A stretch of DNA of 64,000 nt from Acinetobacter sp. UBA801 (lineage in GTDB: Bacteria > Pseudomonadota > Gammaproteobacteria > Pseudomonadales > Moraxellaceae), in assembly GCA_002296655.1 (NCBI GenBank), contig DBIN01000019.1:1-64000 (forward strand), given 5' to 3'. Below, piece by piece: positions 56,280-64,000 of the stretch. Both the position numbers and the translations under genes were made by a program. The notes beneath the pieces were generated by a model that saw only the letters and a program-made list of their open reading frames with translations, was not told the origin of the DNA and ran no database searches. How positions within the stretch are numbered: position 1 is the first letter of the stretch; each line of letters starts with the position of its first letter.

Positions 56280-56465
56280 CGGCCAATTTCAGCGATGAAA
56301 CAAGGAGACTATACTTTCGCTGAGTTGATGCAATTGGTCGGATTGACTCATCGAGCAACGTTCCAAAAGAATTATCTGAATCCTGCCATAGAATTAGGTT
56401 AGATTGAACGTACGATTCCAGAAAAACTGAAAAGCCCAAAGCAAAAGTATAGATTGAAAAAGTAA
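56280..56465 (+). pseudogene. Remnant of a C-terminal winged-helix domain (Fic/AlbA_2-type tail)
   Basis: The frame reads MKQGDYTFAELMQLVGLTHR at 56295-56354, then ATFQKNYLNPAIELG, a TAG at 56400-56402, and IERTIPEKL...QKYRLKK to a TAA at 56463. This is the familiar tail of Fic-type and AlbA_2-type ATP-binding regulators (LGLKHR-x-TF-x-x-NYLxPALxxGLIExTIPDKP...QKYRLT). The stop falls exactly where the family has Leu (TTG to TAG). The upstream frame closes at 56277, so only the last 50-60 residues survive: a decayed or truncated gene. It fills the gap between the c-di-GMP gene and prfC. Confidence 0.6.
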
Positions 56466-56508
56466 CTATATTTTCATTTGTGAATAAATCAAGACCTATC
56501 AACGAACA

Positions 56509-56536
56509 TTAAAATCCTTTTCAAATCTGCTACAAT
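56509..56536 (+). promoter_or_regulatory. Candidate prfC promoter
   Basis: TTAAAA (56509-56514), a 16-base spacer and TACAAT (56531-56536), 65 bp before the prfC start. Confidence 0.45.
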
Positions 56537-56601
56537 ATCGCCAATTTTTCATATTGATCATTTTGATCTTATACACTGCAGTTCTGCAGTAGGTGTCTTG
56601 C

Positions 56602-58194
56602 ATGAGTTTTAAAGATGAGTTAGCGGCGCAGGTCGCACAGCGACGCACTTTCGCGATTATTTCCCACCCCGATGCTGGTAAAACCACCATGACAGAAAAA
56701 CTGCTGTTATGGGGACAGGCTATTCAGGTTGCAGGGATGGTAAAAAGCCGTAAGTCTGACCGTGGTGCTACATCTGACTGGATGGAAATGGAAAAAGAGC
56801 GTGGAATTTCCATTACCACCTCGGTGATGCAATTCCCATATAAAGACAAAATGATCAACTTGCTTGACACCCCAGGGCATGAAGATTTCTCAGAAGATAC
56901 TTATCGGACTTTAACTGCGGTGGACTCTGCACTGATGGTGATTGACGGAGCAAAAGGTGTCGAAGACCGTACTATTAAACTGATGGACGTGTGTCGGATG
57001 CGCGATACCCCGATCATCTCATTCGTCAACAAAATGGACCGTGAAATCCGTGAGCCGCTCGAACTTCTTGATGAAATTGAAAACGTTCTAAAAATTAAAT
57101 GTGTCCCGATCACCTGGCCACTCGGTACTGGCCGTGATTTTGCTGGTGTATTTAATTTAATCGAAGAAAAATTCTACGTGTATAAAGCCGGTTTCGGTTC
57201 AGTCATTACTGAGATTGAGGTGCGTGATGGCTATAACCATGCAGACCTACGTGAAAAAGTAGGTGAATTGGCATGGGCTGCATTTGAAGAATCACTTGAA
57301 TTGGTACAAATGGCGAATGAGCCATTAGACCGTGAAGAATTCTTGGCAGGTCGTCAAACCCCTGTATTATTTGGTACAGCCTTGGGTAACTTCGGTGTAG
57401 ATCATGTATTAAATGCTTTTAGTGAATATGCGCCGCCACCAAAAGCACATCCAACTCAAGAACGTATTGTAGAAGCTGATGAAGAAGGCTTTAGTGGTTT
57501 TGTATTTAAGATTCAGGCCAATATGGATCCGAAACACCGTGACCGTATTGCATTCATGCGAATTTGTTCGGGTAAGTATGAAAAAGGCATGAAAATGAAA
57601 CATGTACGCATAGATAAAGATGTGCGTATTAGTGATGCTTTAACCTTCTTGGCAGGTGACCGCCAGCATTTAGAAGAAGCTTGGCCAGGCGATATCATTG
57701 GTTTGCATAACCACGGTACTATTCAAATTGGCGATACATTCACTTCGGGTGAGAAGCTACAATTTACAGGTATTCCTCACTTCGCACCTGAAATGTTCCG
57801 TCGTGTGCGTTTGAAAGACCCATTGAAGTCAAAACAGCTGCAAAAAGGTCTTAAAGAGCTTTCAGAAGAAGGTGCAACGCAAGTCTTTATGCCACAAAAC
57901 AGCAATGATTTAATCGTGGGTGCTGTTGGTGTGCTGCAGTTTGAAGTAGTTGCCTATCGCCTGAAAGAAGAATATAAGGTCGATTGTATGTATGAGCCAG
58001 TCAGCATCAATACTGTGCGTTGGGTGTCTTGTGCCGATGAGAAAAAATTTAACGAGTTTAAGAAAAAAGCCCACGACCAATTGTCTGTCGATGGTGGTGG
58101 ACACTTAACTTATCTCGCACCTAGCCGCGTGAATTTACAGTTAATGCAAGAGCGTTATCCTGATATTGAGTTTAGAAATACGCGTGAGCACTAA
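56602..58194 (+). CDS. prfC: Peptide chain release factor 3
   Basis: A 530-residue translational GTPase that recycles RF1/RF2 from the ribosome after peptide release. The G domain is complete: P-loop [15 protein letters not shown] (about residues 20-34), switch [19 protein letters not shown], switch [20 protein letters not shown], and the RF3-specific [11 protein letters not shown] lies nine bases before ATG 56602; the GTG at 56593 is less likely. A single-gene unit with its own terminator. Confidence 0.96.
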   Translation: MSFKDELAAQVAQRRTFAIISHPDAGKTTMTEKLLLWGQAIQVAGMVKSRKSDRGATSDWMEMEKERGISITTSVMQFPYKDKMINLLDTPGHEDFSEDTYRTLTAVDSALMVIDGAKGVEDRTIKLMDVCRMRDTPIISFVNKMDREIREPLELLDEIENVLKIKCVPITWPLGTGRDFAGVFNLIEEKFYVYKAGFGSVITEIEVRDGYNHADLREKVGELAWAAFEESLELVQMANEPLDREEFLAGRQTPVLFGTALGNFGVDHVLNAFSEYAPPPKAHPTQERIVEADEEGFSGFVFKIQANMDPKHRDRIAFMRICSGKYEKGMKMKHVRIDKDVRISDALTFLAGDRQHLEEAWPGDIIGLHNHGTIQIGDTFTSGEKLQFTGIPHFAPEMFRRVRLKDPLKSKQLQKGLKELSEEGATQVFMPQNSNDLIVGAVGVLQFEVVAYRLKEEYKVDCMYEPVSINTVRWVSCADEKKFNEFKKKAHDQLSVDGGGHLTYLAPSRVNLQLMQERYPDIEFRNTREH

Positions 58195-58209
58195 GTTAAA
58201 GCTTTTAAA

Positions 58210-58242
58210 AATAAAACAGCTTCATCACGAAGCTGTTTTATT
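58210..58242 (+). terminator. prfC terminator
   Basis: AATAAAACAGCTTC/GAAGCTGTTTTATT, a 14-bp stem with a five-base loop ending in a T-rich run. Confidence 0.85.
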
Positions 58243-58283
58243 ATGGCTGGTGATTATTTTTAGATAAATACATTGGGGATGTC

Positions 58284-59099
58284 ATGCTGCAAAAAACAGT
58301 CTATCTGGGAGTAATGTTGAGTGGAGCGATCTTACTCAGTGCCTGTGACTCATCTCAACAAAATAAAAATACAGATGAGCAAACCTCTATTTTACAGAAA
58401 GATCAGGCTGAAGTTTTACCTTATTTAAATATCAAACCACAGGCGGCAGATATTGCCTTGCCTTTTTGTGAAAATAAAAACTGCATTGAATTAGAACTGC
58501 AAACTTTAAATACCCAAGATGCATGGCTCAACAGTTGGATTGCTAAAAATCAGGCTATGGTGATTCAAGATCAAATTGGCTTAAAACAAAACATGAATTT
58601 GCAGCAAGCTGTAGATGCCTATGTGAAAAAATCCGATGCTTGGCAGGCGCAATTAGATCAAAATAAAGCTTATGAATTGGCGATGTACACCCGCATGGCA
58701 TATCAACGCAATCAATATGTCTTGTTGCAAGTCGGGGTAGATAGCAAACAGGAAGGCACACAGGTCAAAGAACGCTATTATTTCTTTGTCGCAGATCGGA
58801 GGCAGCAAAAAGCCTTGTCTGTTTTAGACGTGATTGATGCCAAACAACAAACCCGTATGAATACTTTTGTACAGCAGGCCTATCAGGATTGGCTCAAAAC
58901 ACAAAGCAGTGACGTGCAAAAATCAGCACCTCCCAAACTGTATTGGGGGCAGGCAGATTGGTTTTTTGATGATCAGGGTTTAGGATTGCATTATCGCACC
59001 CATGAAATTGTCAAAGATGGCACGCAGTTAGACATTTACCTAAGCAAAGCACAAACACAACAAGTTTTAAAAGCAGAGATCTACCCATCTATGTTTTAG
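58284..59099 (+). CDS. Lipoprotein, divergent paralogue of the next gene (DUF3298/RsiV-like)
   Basis: 271 residues with a lipobox LLSAC (Cys about residue 21). The LPFCENKNCIELELQTLNTQDAWLNSWI segment (about 59-86; quoted in parts: LPFCENKNC, LNTQDAWLN) aligns in spacing with LPKCDGKNC and LNSNQAFID of the protein encoded 50 bp downstream, so the pair are tandem duplicates. The C-terminal half (YYFFVADRRQQKALSVLDVI, then LGLHYRTHEI) resembles the DUF3298 fold of RsiV-type proteins, though the usual HG-x-x-x-x-x-Y-F motif is absent. Envelope-located; function unknown. Confidence 0.65.
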   Translation: MLQKTVYLGVMLSGAILLSACDSSQQNKNTDEQTSILQKDQAEVLPYLNIKPQAADIALPFCENKNCIELELQTLNTQDAWLNSWIAKNQAMVIQDQIGLKQNMNLQQAVDAYVKKSDAWQAQLDQNKAYELAMYTRMAYQRNQYVLLQVGVDSKQEGTQVKERYYFFVADRRQQKALSVLDVIDAKQQTRMNTFVQQAYQDWLKTQSSDVQKSAPPKLYWGQADWFFDDQGLGLHYRTHEIVKDGTQLDIYLSKAQTQQVLKAEIYPSMF

Positions 59100-59148
59100 T
59101 AGATGAGTTTGATGATAAGCAAAAATTGATGAAATCAAGGTTGAATCC

Positions 59149-60150
59149 ATGTTGAAAAATAAAAGTATTTTGGCGATCAGTATTTTAATTACAACTTTAG
59201 GGATCACTGCATGTCAGCCAAAGAAAACTGAACCTGAAGCCGTCGAGCCAGAGCAGACACAGACGGAACAGCAAAGCCTAAAGCTGGTCGGAGATACTGA
59301 AAAACTGAATTTGTCGTTGCCTAAATGTGATGGGAAAAACTGCCCTGAAATCTCAATTGAGCGTTTGAATAGCAATCAGGCCTTTATCGACCAATTTATT
59401 GATCAGAAAATTATTCAAGAATTGGCTCAAATTTTAGAAATTGCGCCACAGCAGGCGGTTTCTGAAGCTGCTGCAATTGAGAATGCAGCCACTGCTGCAG
59501 ATGCACCTGCCAGCAACCCCACTGCAGCAGCCATTGCTCAAGTGGAAACTTTGGCGCAAAAATTAGAAAAACAAACCTTGCCTTATGTGCAAAGCTTTTT
59601 GGCGCTTGATCAGGAACTGAAAGCTTTAAGTTCAAATCATAAAATCAGTTTGATGATTAAGCCTAAAATTTTAAATGCAGATCAGCCTTTGGCAACCGTG
59701 GTATTGAATAGCAGCAGTTATTTGGGCGGAGCACATGGTGCATCGGCACAGCAATACTATAATTTTGATTTAGAAAAGAAAAAATTAGTGTTGTTAAATG
59801 ACATTTTATTAGATAAGCAGCGTCCACAATTGGAACGTAAAGCTTACGAAGCGTTTAAACAATGGGTGATCGCATCTGAACTTTCCACCAATGTGCAAGA
59901 ATATGAACAAGCGTGGAAATTTAAGCTGTCAGAAAATTACTACTTGGGTCAACAAGGTTTAATTTTGCAATATGCAGAATATGAAATTGGCCCTTATGTC
60001 GCGGGTTTACCGCGCTTAACCATTCCTTATGCAGAACTGCAGGGAATTGTAAAAGCTGCGTATTTGCCTGTAACAGAAGCAGCCTCTGAAGCAACCGCAA
60101 AATCTACCGAAGCAAGTGCTGCAAACGCAACAACCAAAGCGAAATCTTAA
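59149..60150 (+). CDS. DUF3298/RsiV-like lipoprotein with an Ala-rich insert
   Basis: 333 residues with a lipobox GITAC (Cys about residue 22). LPKCDGKNCPEI and LNSNQAFIDQFID follow, and the typical DUF3298 motif SSYLGGAHGASAQQYYNFDL occurs at about residues 185-204, then LLNDILL and GLILQYAEYEIGPYVAGLP. An Ala-rich stretch (about 103-133) sits in the middle and another (about 308-330) at the C-terminus; both look like linkers. In Bacillus RsiV-related domains bind lysozyme, and that is only an analogy here. Tandem paralogue of the preceding gene, with which it is probably co-transcribed. Confidence 0.75.
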   Translation: MLKNKSILAISILITTLGITACQPKKTEPEAVEPEQTQTEQQSLKLVGDTEKLNLSLPKCDGKNCPEISIERLNSNQAFIDQFIDQKIIQELAQILEIAPQQAVSEAAAIENAATAADAPASNPTAAAIAQVETLAQKLEKQTLPYVQSFLALDQELKALSSNHKISLMIKPKILNADQPLATVVLNSSSYLGGAHGASAQQYYNFDLEKKKLVLLNDILLDKQRPQLERKAYEAFKQWVIASELSTNVQEYEQAWKFKLSENYYLGQQGLILQYAEYEIGPYVAGLPRLTIPYAELQGIVKAAYLPVTEAASEATAKSTEASAANATTKAKS

Positions 60151-60151
60151 T

Positions 60152-60976
60152 ATGAGCATTGCGCTGTTTGATACGCATACCCATTTTGATGTACCTGATT
60201 TTGACTCAGATCGGGAGCAATTGGCGTATGCGGCAAAGGCAGCGGGCGTTGAACATTTGGTGCTGATTGGCTTTGTGCAATCACGTTTTCAAGATTTAAT
60301 TGCCATACAACAGTTTTTAAATCAACTTGAGCAGGTGCCCCAAAGTCATCTTGCGCCAGGCTTGCATCCCTTTTATATCGAGCAGCATCAAAATCAACAT
60401 CTACAAGATTTAGAACAATTTTTGCAACAACAGCATTGTGTCGCAGTGGGTGAAATTGGCTTAGATACTTTTTTGGCCGAACATAAACAGCCTGAAGCGT
60501 TTCAAAAGCAGAAAGATTTTTTTGCTACGCAATTGGAAATCGCACAGCATCGACAAAAACCTGTGCTGCTACATATTCGTAAAGCCCATGCTGAAACCTT
60601 AAAAATACTCAAACAGCAACAGTTTCAGTTTGGTGGTATCGCACATGCTTTTAGTGGTGGGGTGGAAGAAGCCAAAGCACTGATCAAATTAGGTTTTAAA
60701 ATTGGTGTGACAGGGCAGATTACCAATCCTAATGCCAAAAAACTACGTCGCGTCGTGCAGCAAATTGGTGCTGAACATTTGGTTTTAGAAACCGACTGCC
60801 CCGATATGACGCCTTTATGCTGTCAGACAGATACTCAATCACGCACCCGAAATACCCCTGCAAACCTGATTTATGTCCTTGAAGGTTTGGCGGATTGTTT
60901 GGAAATTGCGCCGCAGACTTTAGCCGCACAGCTTTGGCAGAATAGTGTTCAAGTATTAGACTTGCCTAAACCTTAG
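60152..60976 (+). CDS. TatD-family metal-dependent hydrolase
   Basis: 274 residues of the TatD/YcfH amidohydrolase-like barrel. The metal ligands are visible: FDTHTHFD (residues 6-13), VAVGEIGLDTF with the bridging Glu, LLHIRKAH and HAFSGGVEEA, and finally ETDCPDMTPL with the late Asp. Members are 3'-5' exonucleases or deoxyribonucleases acting on damaged DNA. ATG 60152 begins two bases after the stop of the upstream lipoprotein gene, so it may be coupled to it. The longer frame to 60116 overlaps that gene and is rejected. Confidence 0.85.
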   Translation: MSIALFDTHTHFDVPDFDSDREQLAYAAKAAGVEHLVLIGFVQSRFQDLIAIQQFLNQLEQVPQSHLAPGLHPFYIEQHQNQHLQDLEQFLQQQHCVAVGEIGLDTFLAEHKQPEAFQKQKDFFATQLEIAQHRQKPVLLHIRKAHAETLKILKQQQFQFGGIAHAFSGGVEEAKALIKLGFKIGVTGQITNPNAKKLRRVVQQIGAEHLVLETDCPDMTPLCCQTDTQSRTRNTPANLIYVLEGLADCLEIAPQTLAAQLWQNSVQVLDLPKP

Positions 60977-61044
60977 ATGAAACAACACGAAGTCTGCGAA
61001 ACGCAGTAAAATGCCCACACTTTGAAATTAGATTTGATTGCAGC

Positions 61045-61818
61045 ATGACAGACCTTCTTCAAGATGATGAATATGAACGCCGTTTTGCAGGTGTGGCCAA
61101 AATTTATGGCGACAGTGCTTTTCAGCATTATGCCCAAAGTCATGTCATGGTGATTGGAATTGGCGGTGTCGGCTCTTGGGCGGTTGAGGCGTTGGCACGT
61201 ACAGGTATCGGTGAGCTGACATTGGTGGATATGGATGTGGTCGCAGCATCCAACATTAACCGTCAATTGCCTGCCATGAGTTCAACTTTGGGGCGTGAAA
61301 AAATTAATGTCATGGCAGAGCGTTGTCGTTCTATTAATCCACGTATCAAAATTAATTTGGTCGATGACTACCTCAGTCCAGACAACGTCAAAGTCTTATT
61401 GGCGACTGCACCTGATTTGATTTTAGATTGCATTGATGATGTAAAAGCTAAACTAGCGTTGATGCTGCATTGCCGTTTTAACAAGATTCCGTTGATTGTT
61501 TCGGGTGGTGCAGGTGGCAAACTTGATCCGTTGAAAATTCGAGTGGCAGATTTATCTAAAACCGAACAAGATCCGATGTTGGCCAAATTGCGCGCCCAAT
61601 TACGCAGCAAAGGTATTTGTAAAAAACCAAAAGAAAAGTTTGGGATTACTTGTGTGTATTCTATCGACAATCCATTTTCTAGTGCCGATGTGTGCCCAAG
61701 CGCAGGCTTGCGCTGTGGTGGCTATGGTTCGGCAGTCGTGGTTACCTCCAGTTTTGCGATGGTAGCGGTGGCAGAAGTATTGAAAAAGTTAGATGCCTTA
61801 CAGGCTAAAAATACATAA
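61045..61818 (+). CDS. tcdA: tRNA threonylcarbamoyladenosine dehydratase
   Basis: A 257-residue E1/ThiF-like ATP-dependent enzyme that converts t6A37 to its cyclic form ct6A in tRNAs reading ANN codons. The nucleotide-binding loop VIGIGGVGSWAVEAL (about residues 34-48), the adenylation strand LVDMDVVAASNINRQ (about 58-72) and DCIDDVKAKLAL are present. The C-terminal CPSAGLRCGGYGS contains the family's cysteines. With dusA next to it, the region holds two tRNA-modifying enzymes, though on opposite strands. Confidence 0.92.
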   Translation: MTDLLQDDEYERRFAGVAKIYGDSAFQHYAQSHVMVIGIGGVGSWAVEALARTGIGELTLVDMDVVAASNINRQLPAMSSTLGREKINVMAERCRSINPRIKINLVDDYLSPDNVKVLLATAPDLILDCIDDVKAKLALMLHCRFNKIPLIVSGGAGGKLDPLKIRVADLSKTEQDPMLAKLRAQLRSKGICKKPKEKFGITCVYSIDNPFSSADVCPSAGLRCGGYGSAVVVTSSFAMVAVAEVLKKLDALQAKNT

Positions 61819-61822
61819 GTTA

Positions 61823-61843
61823 AAGCCATGCGAGGCATGGCTT
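61823..61843. terminator. Hairpin between convergent tcdA and dusA
   Basis: AAGCCATG/CATGGCTT (8 bp, five-base loop). T-runs are poor on both strands, so terminator function is uncertain. Confidence 0.4.
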
Positions 61844-61881
61844 ATAAAAAAATCTTTGATTTTTGCACATCGCCAATGACT

Positions 61882-62961
61882 TTATTCAGTAGGTCGTTGT
61901 AGCTGTTGCTCTTTTAAATAGTCTTCTGTACGCTGCATTGCTGCTTGAATGTTGACTAGTGCTTGCTCTACATCTGCAAAGGTTTTTGCATTGCCACCAC
62001 TTAAAGCCTGACGCCATTTACGTGCCCCAGGCAGGTTTTGGAATAAACCCAAAATATGGCGGGTAATGACAGAAAGTGGTGCACCTTGTTGTAAGCGTTG
62101 TTCAATATACGGCAACATGCGCTGCATAATTTCAAAACGGTCAGGCAATTCTAGCCCCCACAATTGTCCAAGCTCTGCCAGTAAATAAGGGTTGTGATAG
62201 GCTTCACGACCAATCATCACCCCATCGACATGCTTGAGGTGTTGTTGGGTTTCGGCAAGCGTTTTAATGCCACCATTAATTTCAATCAACAATTCAGGGC
62301 GGTCTTGTTTTAGACGATACACATCTTCATAACGCAGCGGTGGTACTTCGCGGTTTTCTTTAGGGGATAAACCTTGTAATAAGGCAATTCGGGCATGCAC
62401 GATAAAGTTATTGCAACCTGTTTGAGCCACGGTATCCACAAAATGCAGCATCTCTGCATAAGAGTGCATGTCGTCAATCCCGATTCGATGTTTTACGGTT
62501 ACAGGAATATCAACCGCTTGACGCATGGCGGCAATACACTCTGCCACCAAGTCTGGCTCTGCCATTAAACATGCGCCAATTTTATTGTTTTGTACTCGAT
62601 CACTTGGGCAGCCAACGTTCAGGTTGATTTCATCATAACCCCAGTCTTGTGCCATTTTACTGCAGGTCGCAAGGTCTTTCGGATTTGAACCGCCAAGCTG
62701 CAACACAATTGGATGTTCTTCCTTGCTGTAATCCAAATGGCGCTTGGCATTACCAAATAAAATTGCGCCAGTGGTTACCATTTCAGTATACAGAATGATA
62801 TTGGGGTTAAATAAACGTGCAAAAAAACGGTAATCGCAGGTAGTCCAATCCATCATCGGTGCCACGGAAATACGAGGTTTTATTGAGTTATCAATAAGTT
62901 GTGGATTTTTCAGGGCTTTATCTACATTTTGCATATTGCATTTACTCGCATTTTTACTCAT
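61882..62961 (-). CDS. dusA: tRNA-dihydrouridine(20/20a) synthase
   Basis: A 359-residue flavoenzyme that reduces U20/U20a in the tRNA D-loop. The core begins ISVAPMMDWTTCDYRFFARL (about residues 31-50). The catalytic Cys is in NLNVGCPSDRVQN (about 117), and the SVKHRIG-type TVKHRIGID strand and GVMIGREAYHNP phosphate loop are present. ATG 62961 is the likely start (GGGG just upstream). Residues 1-28 are an unusually long, dissimilar N-terminal extension. dusA 5' ends are attachment sites for integrative elements, and an integrase diverges from this one; the extension may be element-derived. Confidence 0.93.
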   Translation of the reverse strand: MSKNASKCNMQNVDKALKNPQLIDNSIKPRISVAPMMDWTTCDYRFFARLFNPNIILYTEMVTTGAILFGNAKRHLDYSKEEHPIVLQLGGSNPKDLATCSKMAQDWGYDEINLNVGCPSDRVQNNKIGACLMAEPDLVAECIAAMRQAVDIPVTVKHRIGIDDMHSYAEMLHFVDTVAQTGCNNFIVHARIALLQGLSPKENREVPPLRYEDVYRLKQDRPELLIEINGGIKTLAETQQHLKHVDGVMIGREAYHNPYLLAELGQLWGLELPDRFEIMQRMLPYIEQRLQQGAPLSVITRHILGLFQNLPGARKWRQALSGGNAKTFADVEQALVNIQAAMQRTEDYLKEQQLQRPTE

Positions 62962-62984
62962 ATTCCCCCATATTTCAGTATTTC

Positions 62985-63029
62985 GGTGCACCGTATTTGC
63001 ACCGTGAAATGGGTTTTGGGTCAGGGTGC
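62985..63029. promoter_or_regulatory. Cluster of TGCACC/GGTGCA motifs between dusA and the integrase
   Basis: GGTGCA at 62985-62990, TGCACC at 62988-62993 (together a GGTGCACC palindrome), TGCACCGT again at 62999-63006, and GGGTGCA at 63024-63030. Four related copies in 45 bp of divergent promoter suggest binding sites for the integrase, an excisionase or a repressor. The attachment core itself cannot be fixed without the other end. Confidence 0.4.
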
Positions 63030-63035
63030 AAATTT

Positions 63036-64000
63036 ATGGGTACAGTTACAGAAAGAGTTCTGTCCACTGGTGTGAAAAAATACAGGGCGCAGGTGCGCGT
63101 GAAGCGACAAGGGCTGCCGAATTTTACAGAGTCTAAGACATTTAGTAAAAGGTCATTGGCTGAAGCATGGATCAAAAAGCGCGAATATGAACTTGAATTG
63201 AATCCTGAAATGATGATTTCTGCAAATATTTCAAAGGGCATGACCTTAGCTGCTGCTTTGGAGAAATATTTAAACGAAGTTGAAGGTTTTGGAAGATCCA
63301 AACGCATGGGACTGCGTTTTTTAACGCATTGGCCAATCGGACAGGTCAAAATTTCAGATTTAACCAGGAAAGATTTCACTGATCATACCTATTTAAGGCG
63401 AACAGGTTACCCAGAGATCGGTGCAGATCCTATTGAATCAAGTACTGCCTTGCAAGATTTGCAATATTTAAAGGTGGTTTTGACGCATGCGGATCTCGTT
63501 TGGGGTGAAAAAGTGAATCTTTTTGAGCTGGAACAGGCGATGAAAGGTCTTCGCAATGCACGTGTGATCACCAAATCCAAGAAACGTGACCGTTTGCCAA
63601 CATCAAATGAGCTGCAATTACTGACCAATTATTTCTATAAACGTTGGAAAACAAGTAAAACGTCTATGCCTTTGCATCTGATTATGTGGTTGGCCATCTA
63701 TACCTGCAGGCGTGAAGATGAATTGACACGACTTTTTTTGAATCAATTTGATCAGCACCACAATGAATGGAAAGTTTTTGATTTAAAAAATCCGAATGGC
63801 AGTGCCGGCAATCATAAAAGTTTTAAAGTGACTGAACAGGCTGAACGTGTCATTAAAGAATTAATGAAGCCTGATGTCCGTGATCAAATGCTTCGTTTAG
63901 ATTCGGCAGATCCGTCGGTGTTGTTGCCATTGAATGCAAAATCATTTGCATCACGTTGGCGTGAAGCGATCAAGATGACCGGCATTGAAGATTTACGTTT
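63036..64000 (+). CDS. Tyrosine recombinase/integrase (dusA-associated type), 3' end outside the window
   Basis: The frame is open from ATG 63036 to the last base (321 codons). The N-terminus MGTVTERVLSTGVKKYRAQV and VKRQGLPNF...SKTFSKRSLAEAWI form the arm-binding domain of phage-type integrases. A SAM-like core-binding domain follows (about 70-190). The catalytic domain begins with the first active Arg in YTCRREDEL (about 223-226) and a Lys-containing turn KNPNGSAGNHKS. The HxxR and Tyr boxes lie beyond the window. ATG 63009 in the same frame is possible. Position beside the 5' end of dusA marks the start of a genomic island or prophage. Confidence 0.85.
   Translation, partial: MGTVTERVLSTGVKKYRAQVRVKRQGLPNFTESKTFSKRSLAEAWIKKREYELELNPEMMISANISKGMTLAAALEKYLNEVEGFGRSKRMGLRFLTHWPIGQVKISDLTRKDFTDHTYLRRTGYPEIGADPIESSTALQDLQYLKVVLTHADLVWGEKVNLFELEQAMKGLRNARVITKSKKRDRLPTSNELQLLTNYFYKRWKTSKTSMPLHLIMWLAIYTCRREDELTRLFLNQFDQHHNEWKVFDLKNPNGSAGNHKSFKVTEQAERVIKELMKPDVRDQMLRLDSADPSVLLPLNAKSFASRWREAIKMTGIEDLR

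Noticed and set aside
62975..63628. Two minus-strand ORFs (134 and 73 residues) at the right edge
   Set aside because: They are antisense to the continuous integrase frame and have the skewed composition of shadow ORFs.

Overview
The window reads as chromosomal DNA of an Acinetobacter species (Moraxellaceae). The grounds are the low-to-moderate GC, the gene vocabulary (long-form LeuA, a MetX/MetW pair, a PiuA/PiuC-like iron locus, a dusA-targeted integrase) and protein sequences that look typical of the genus. It is almost entirely housekeeping backbone. Small eroded accessory patches lie at about 31.4-33.6, 40.8-41.8 and 56.3-56.5 kb, and a genomic island or prophage begins at the right edge (about 63.0 kb).

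Left part (0-18.4 kb): the end of an unrecognised gene, a rhombosortase and a TRAP permease; then a minus-strand block with an EamA transporter, a small anchored protein, a YheV-like zinc protein, oligopeptidase PrlC and RNase R. A tRNA cluster follows: one tRNA-Ser(GCU) and three identical tRNA-Arg(ACG). Next come a YcxB-like protein, an FAH-family enzyme, MsrA, a META-domain lipoprotein, a DUF4105 membrane protein, the folate/dTMP pair folA-thyA, and lgt facing an NRDE protein.

Middle part (18.4-40.7 kb): a Tat-exported PhoX phosphatase lies next to the tatABC operon. It is followed by rdgB, the metX-metW-Sel1 operon and leuA. The leuA upstream region holds an unlisted 28-codon leucine-rich leader ORF. 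Then come two TonB-dependent receptor loci: an intact PiuA-like receptor with its PiuC-like dioxygenase, and a second receptor broken by one in-frame TAA. Both have Fur-box-like sites upstream. The tig-clpP-clpX proteostasis cluster, a DUF2846 lipoprotein, class I fumarase and a methyltransferase complete this part.

Right part (40.8-64 kb): a decayed IS982-like transposase fragment beside a frameshifted DUF4189 gene; ackA-pta (acetate/acetyl-P); proA; an alpha/beta hydrolase with a PilZ-like tail; an LCM-type methyltransferase; nagZ; the Prc protease; a MHYT-GGDEF-EAL c-di-GMP protein; a short winged-helix gene remnant; prfC; two tandem DUF3298-like lipoproteins; tatD; tcdA; and dusA. A tyrosine integrase is transcribed divergently from dusA and runs off the window. 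dusA is a known integration target of such integrases.

I see no clearly novel defence or metabolic system. The strongest leads are the leuA leader peptide, the single-base lesions in the iron receptor and the DUF4189 gene, the transposase and winged-helix remnants hidden in apparently empty DNA, the hydrolase/PilZ-like fusion, and the dusA-integrase junction.
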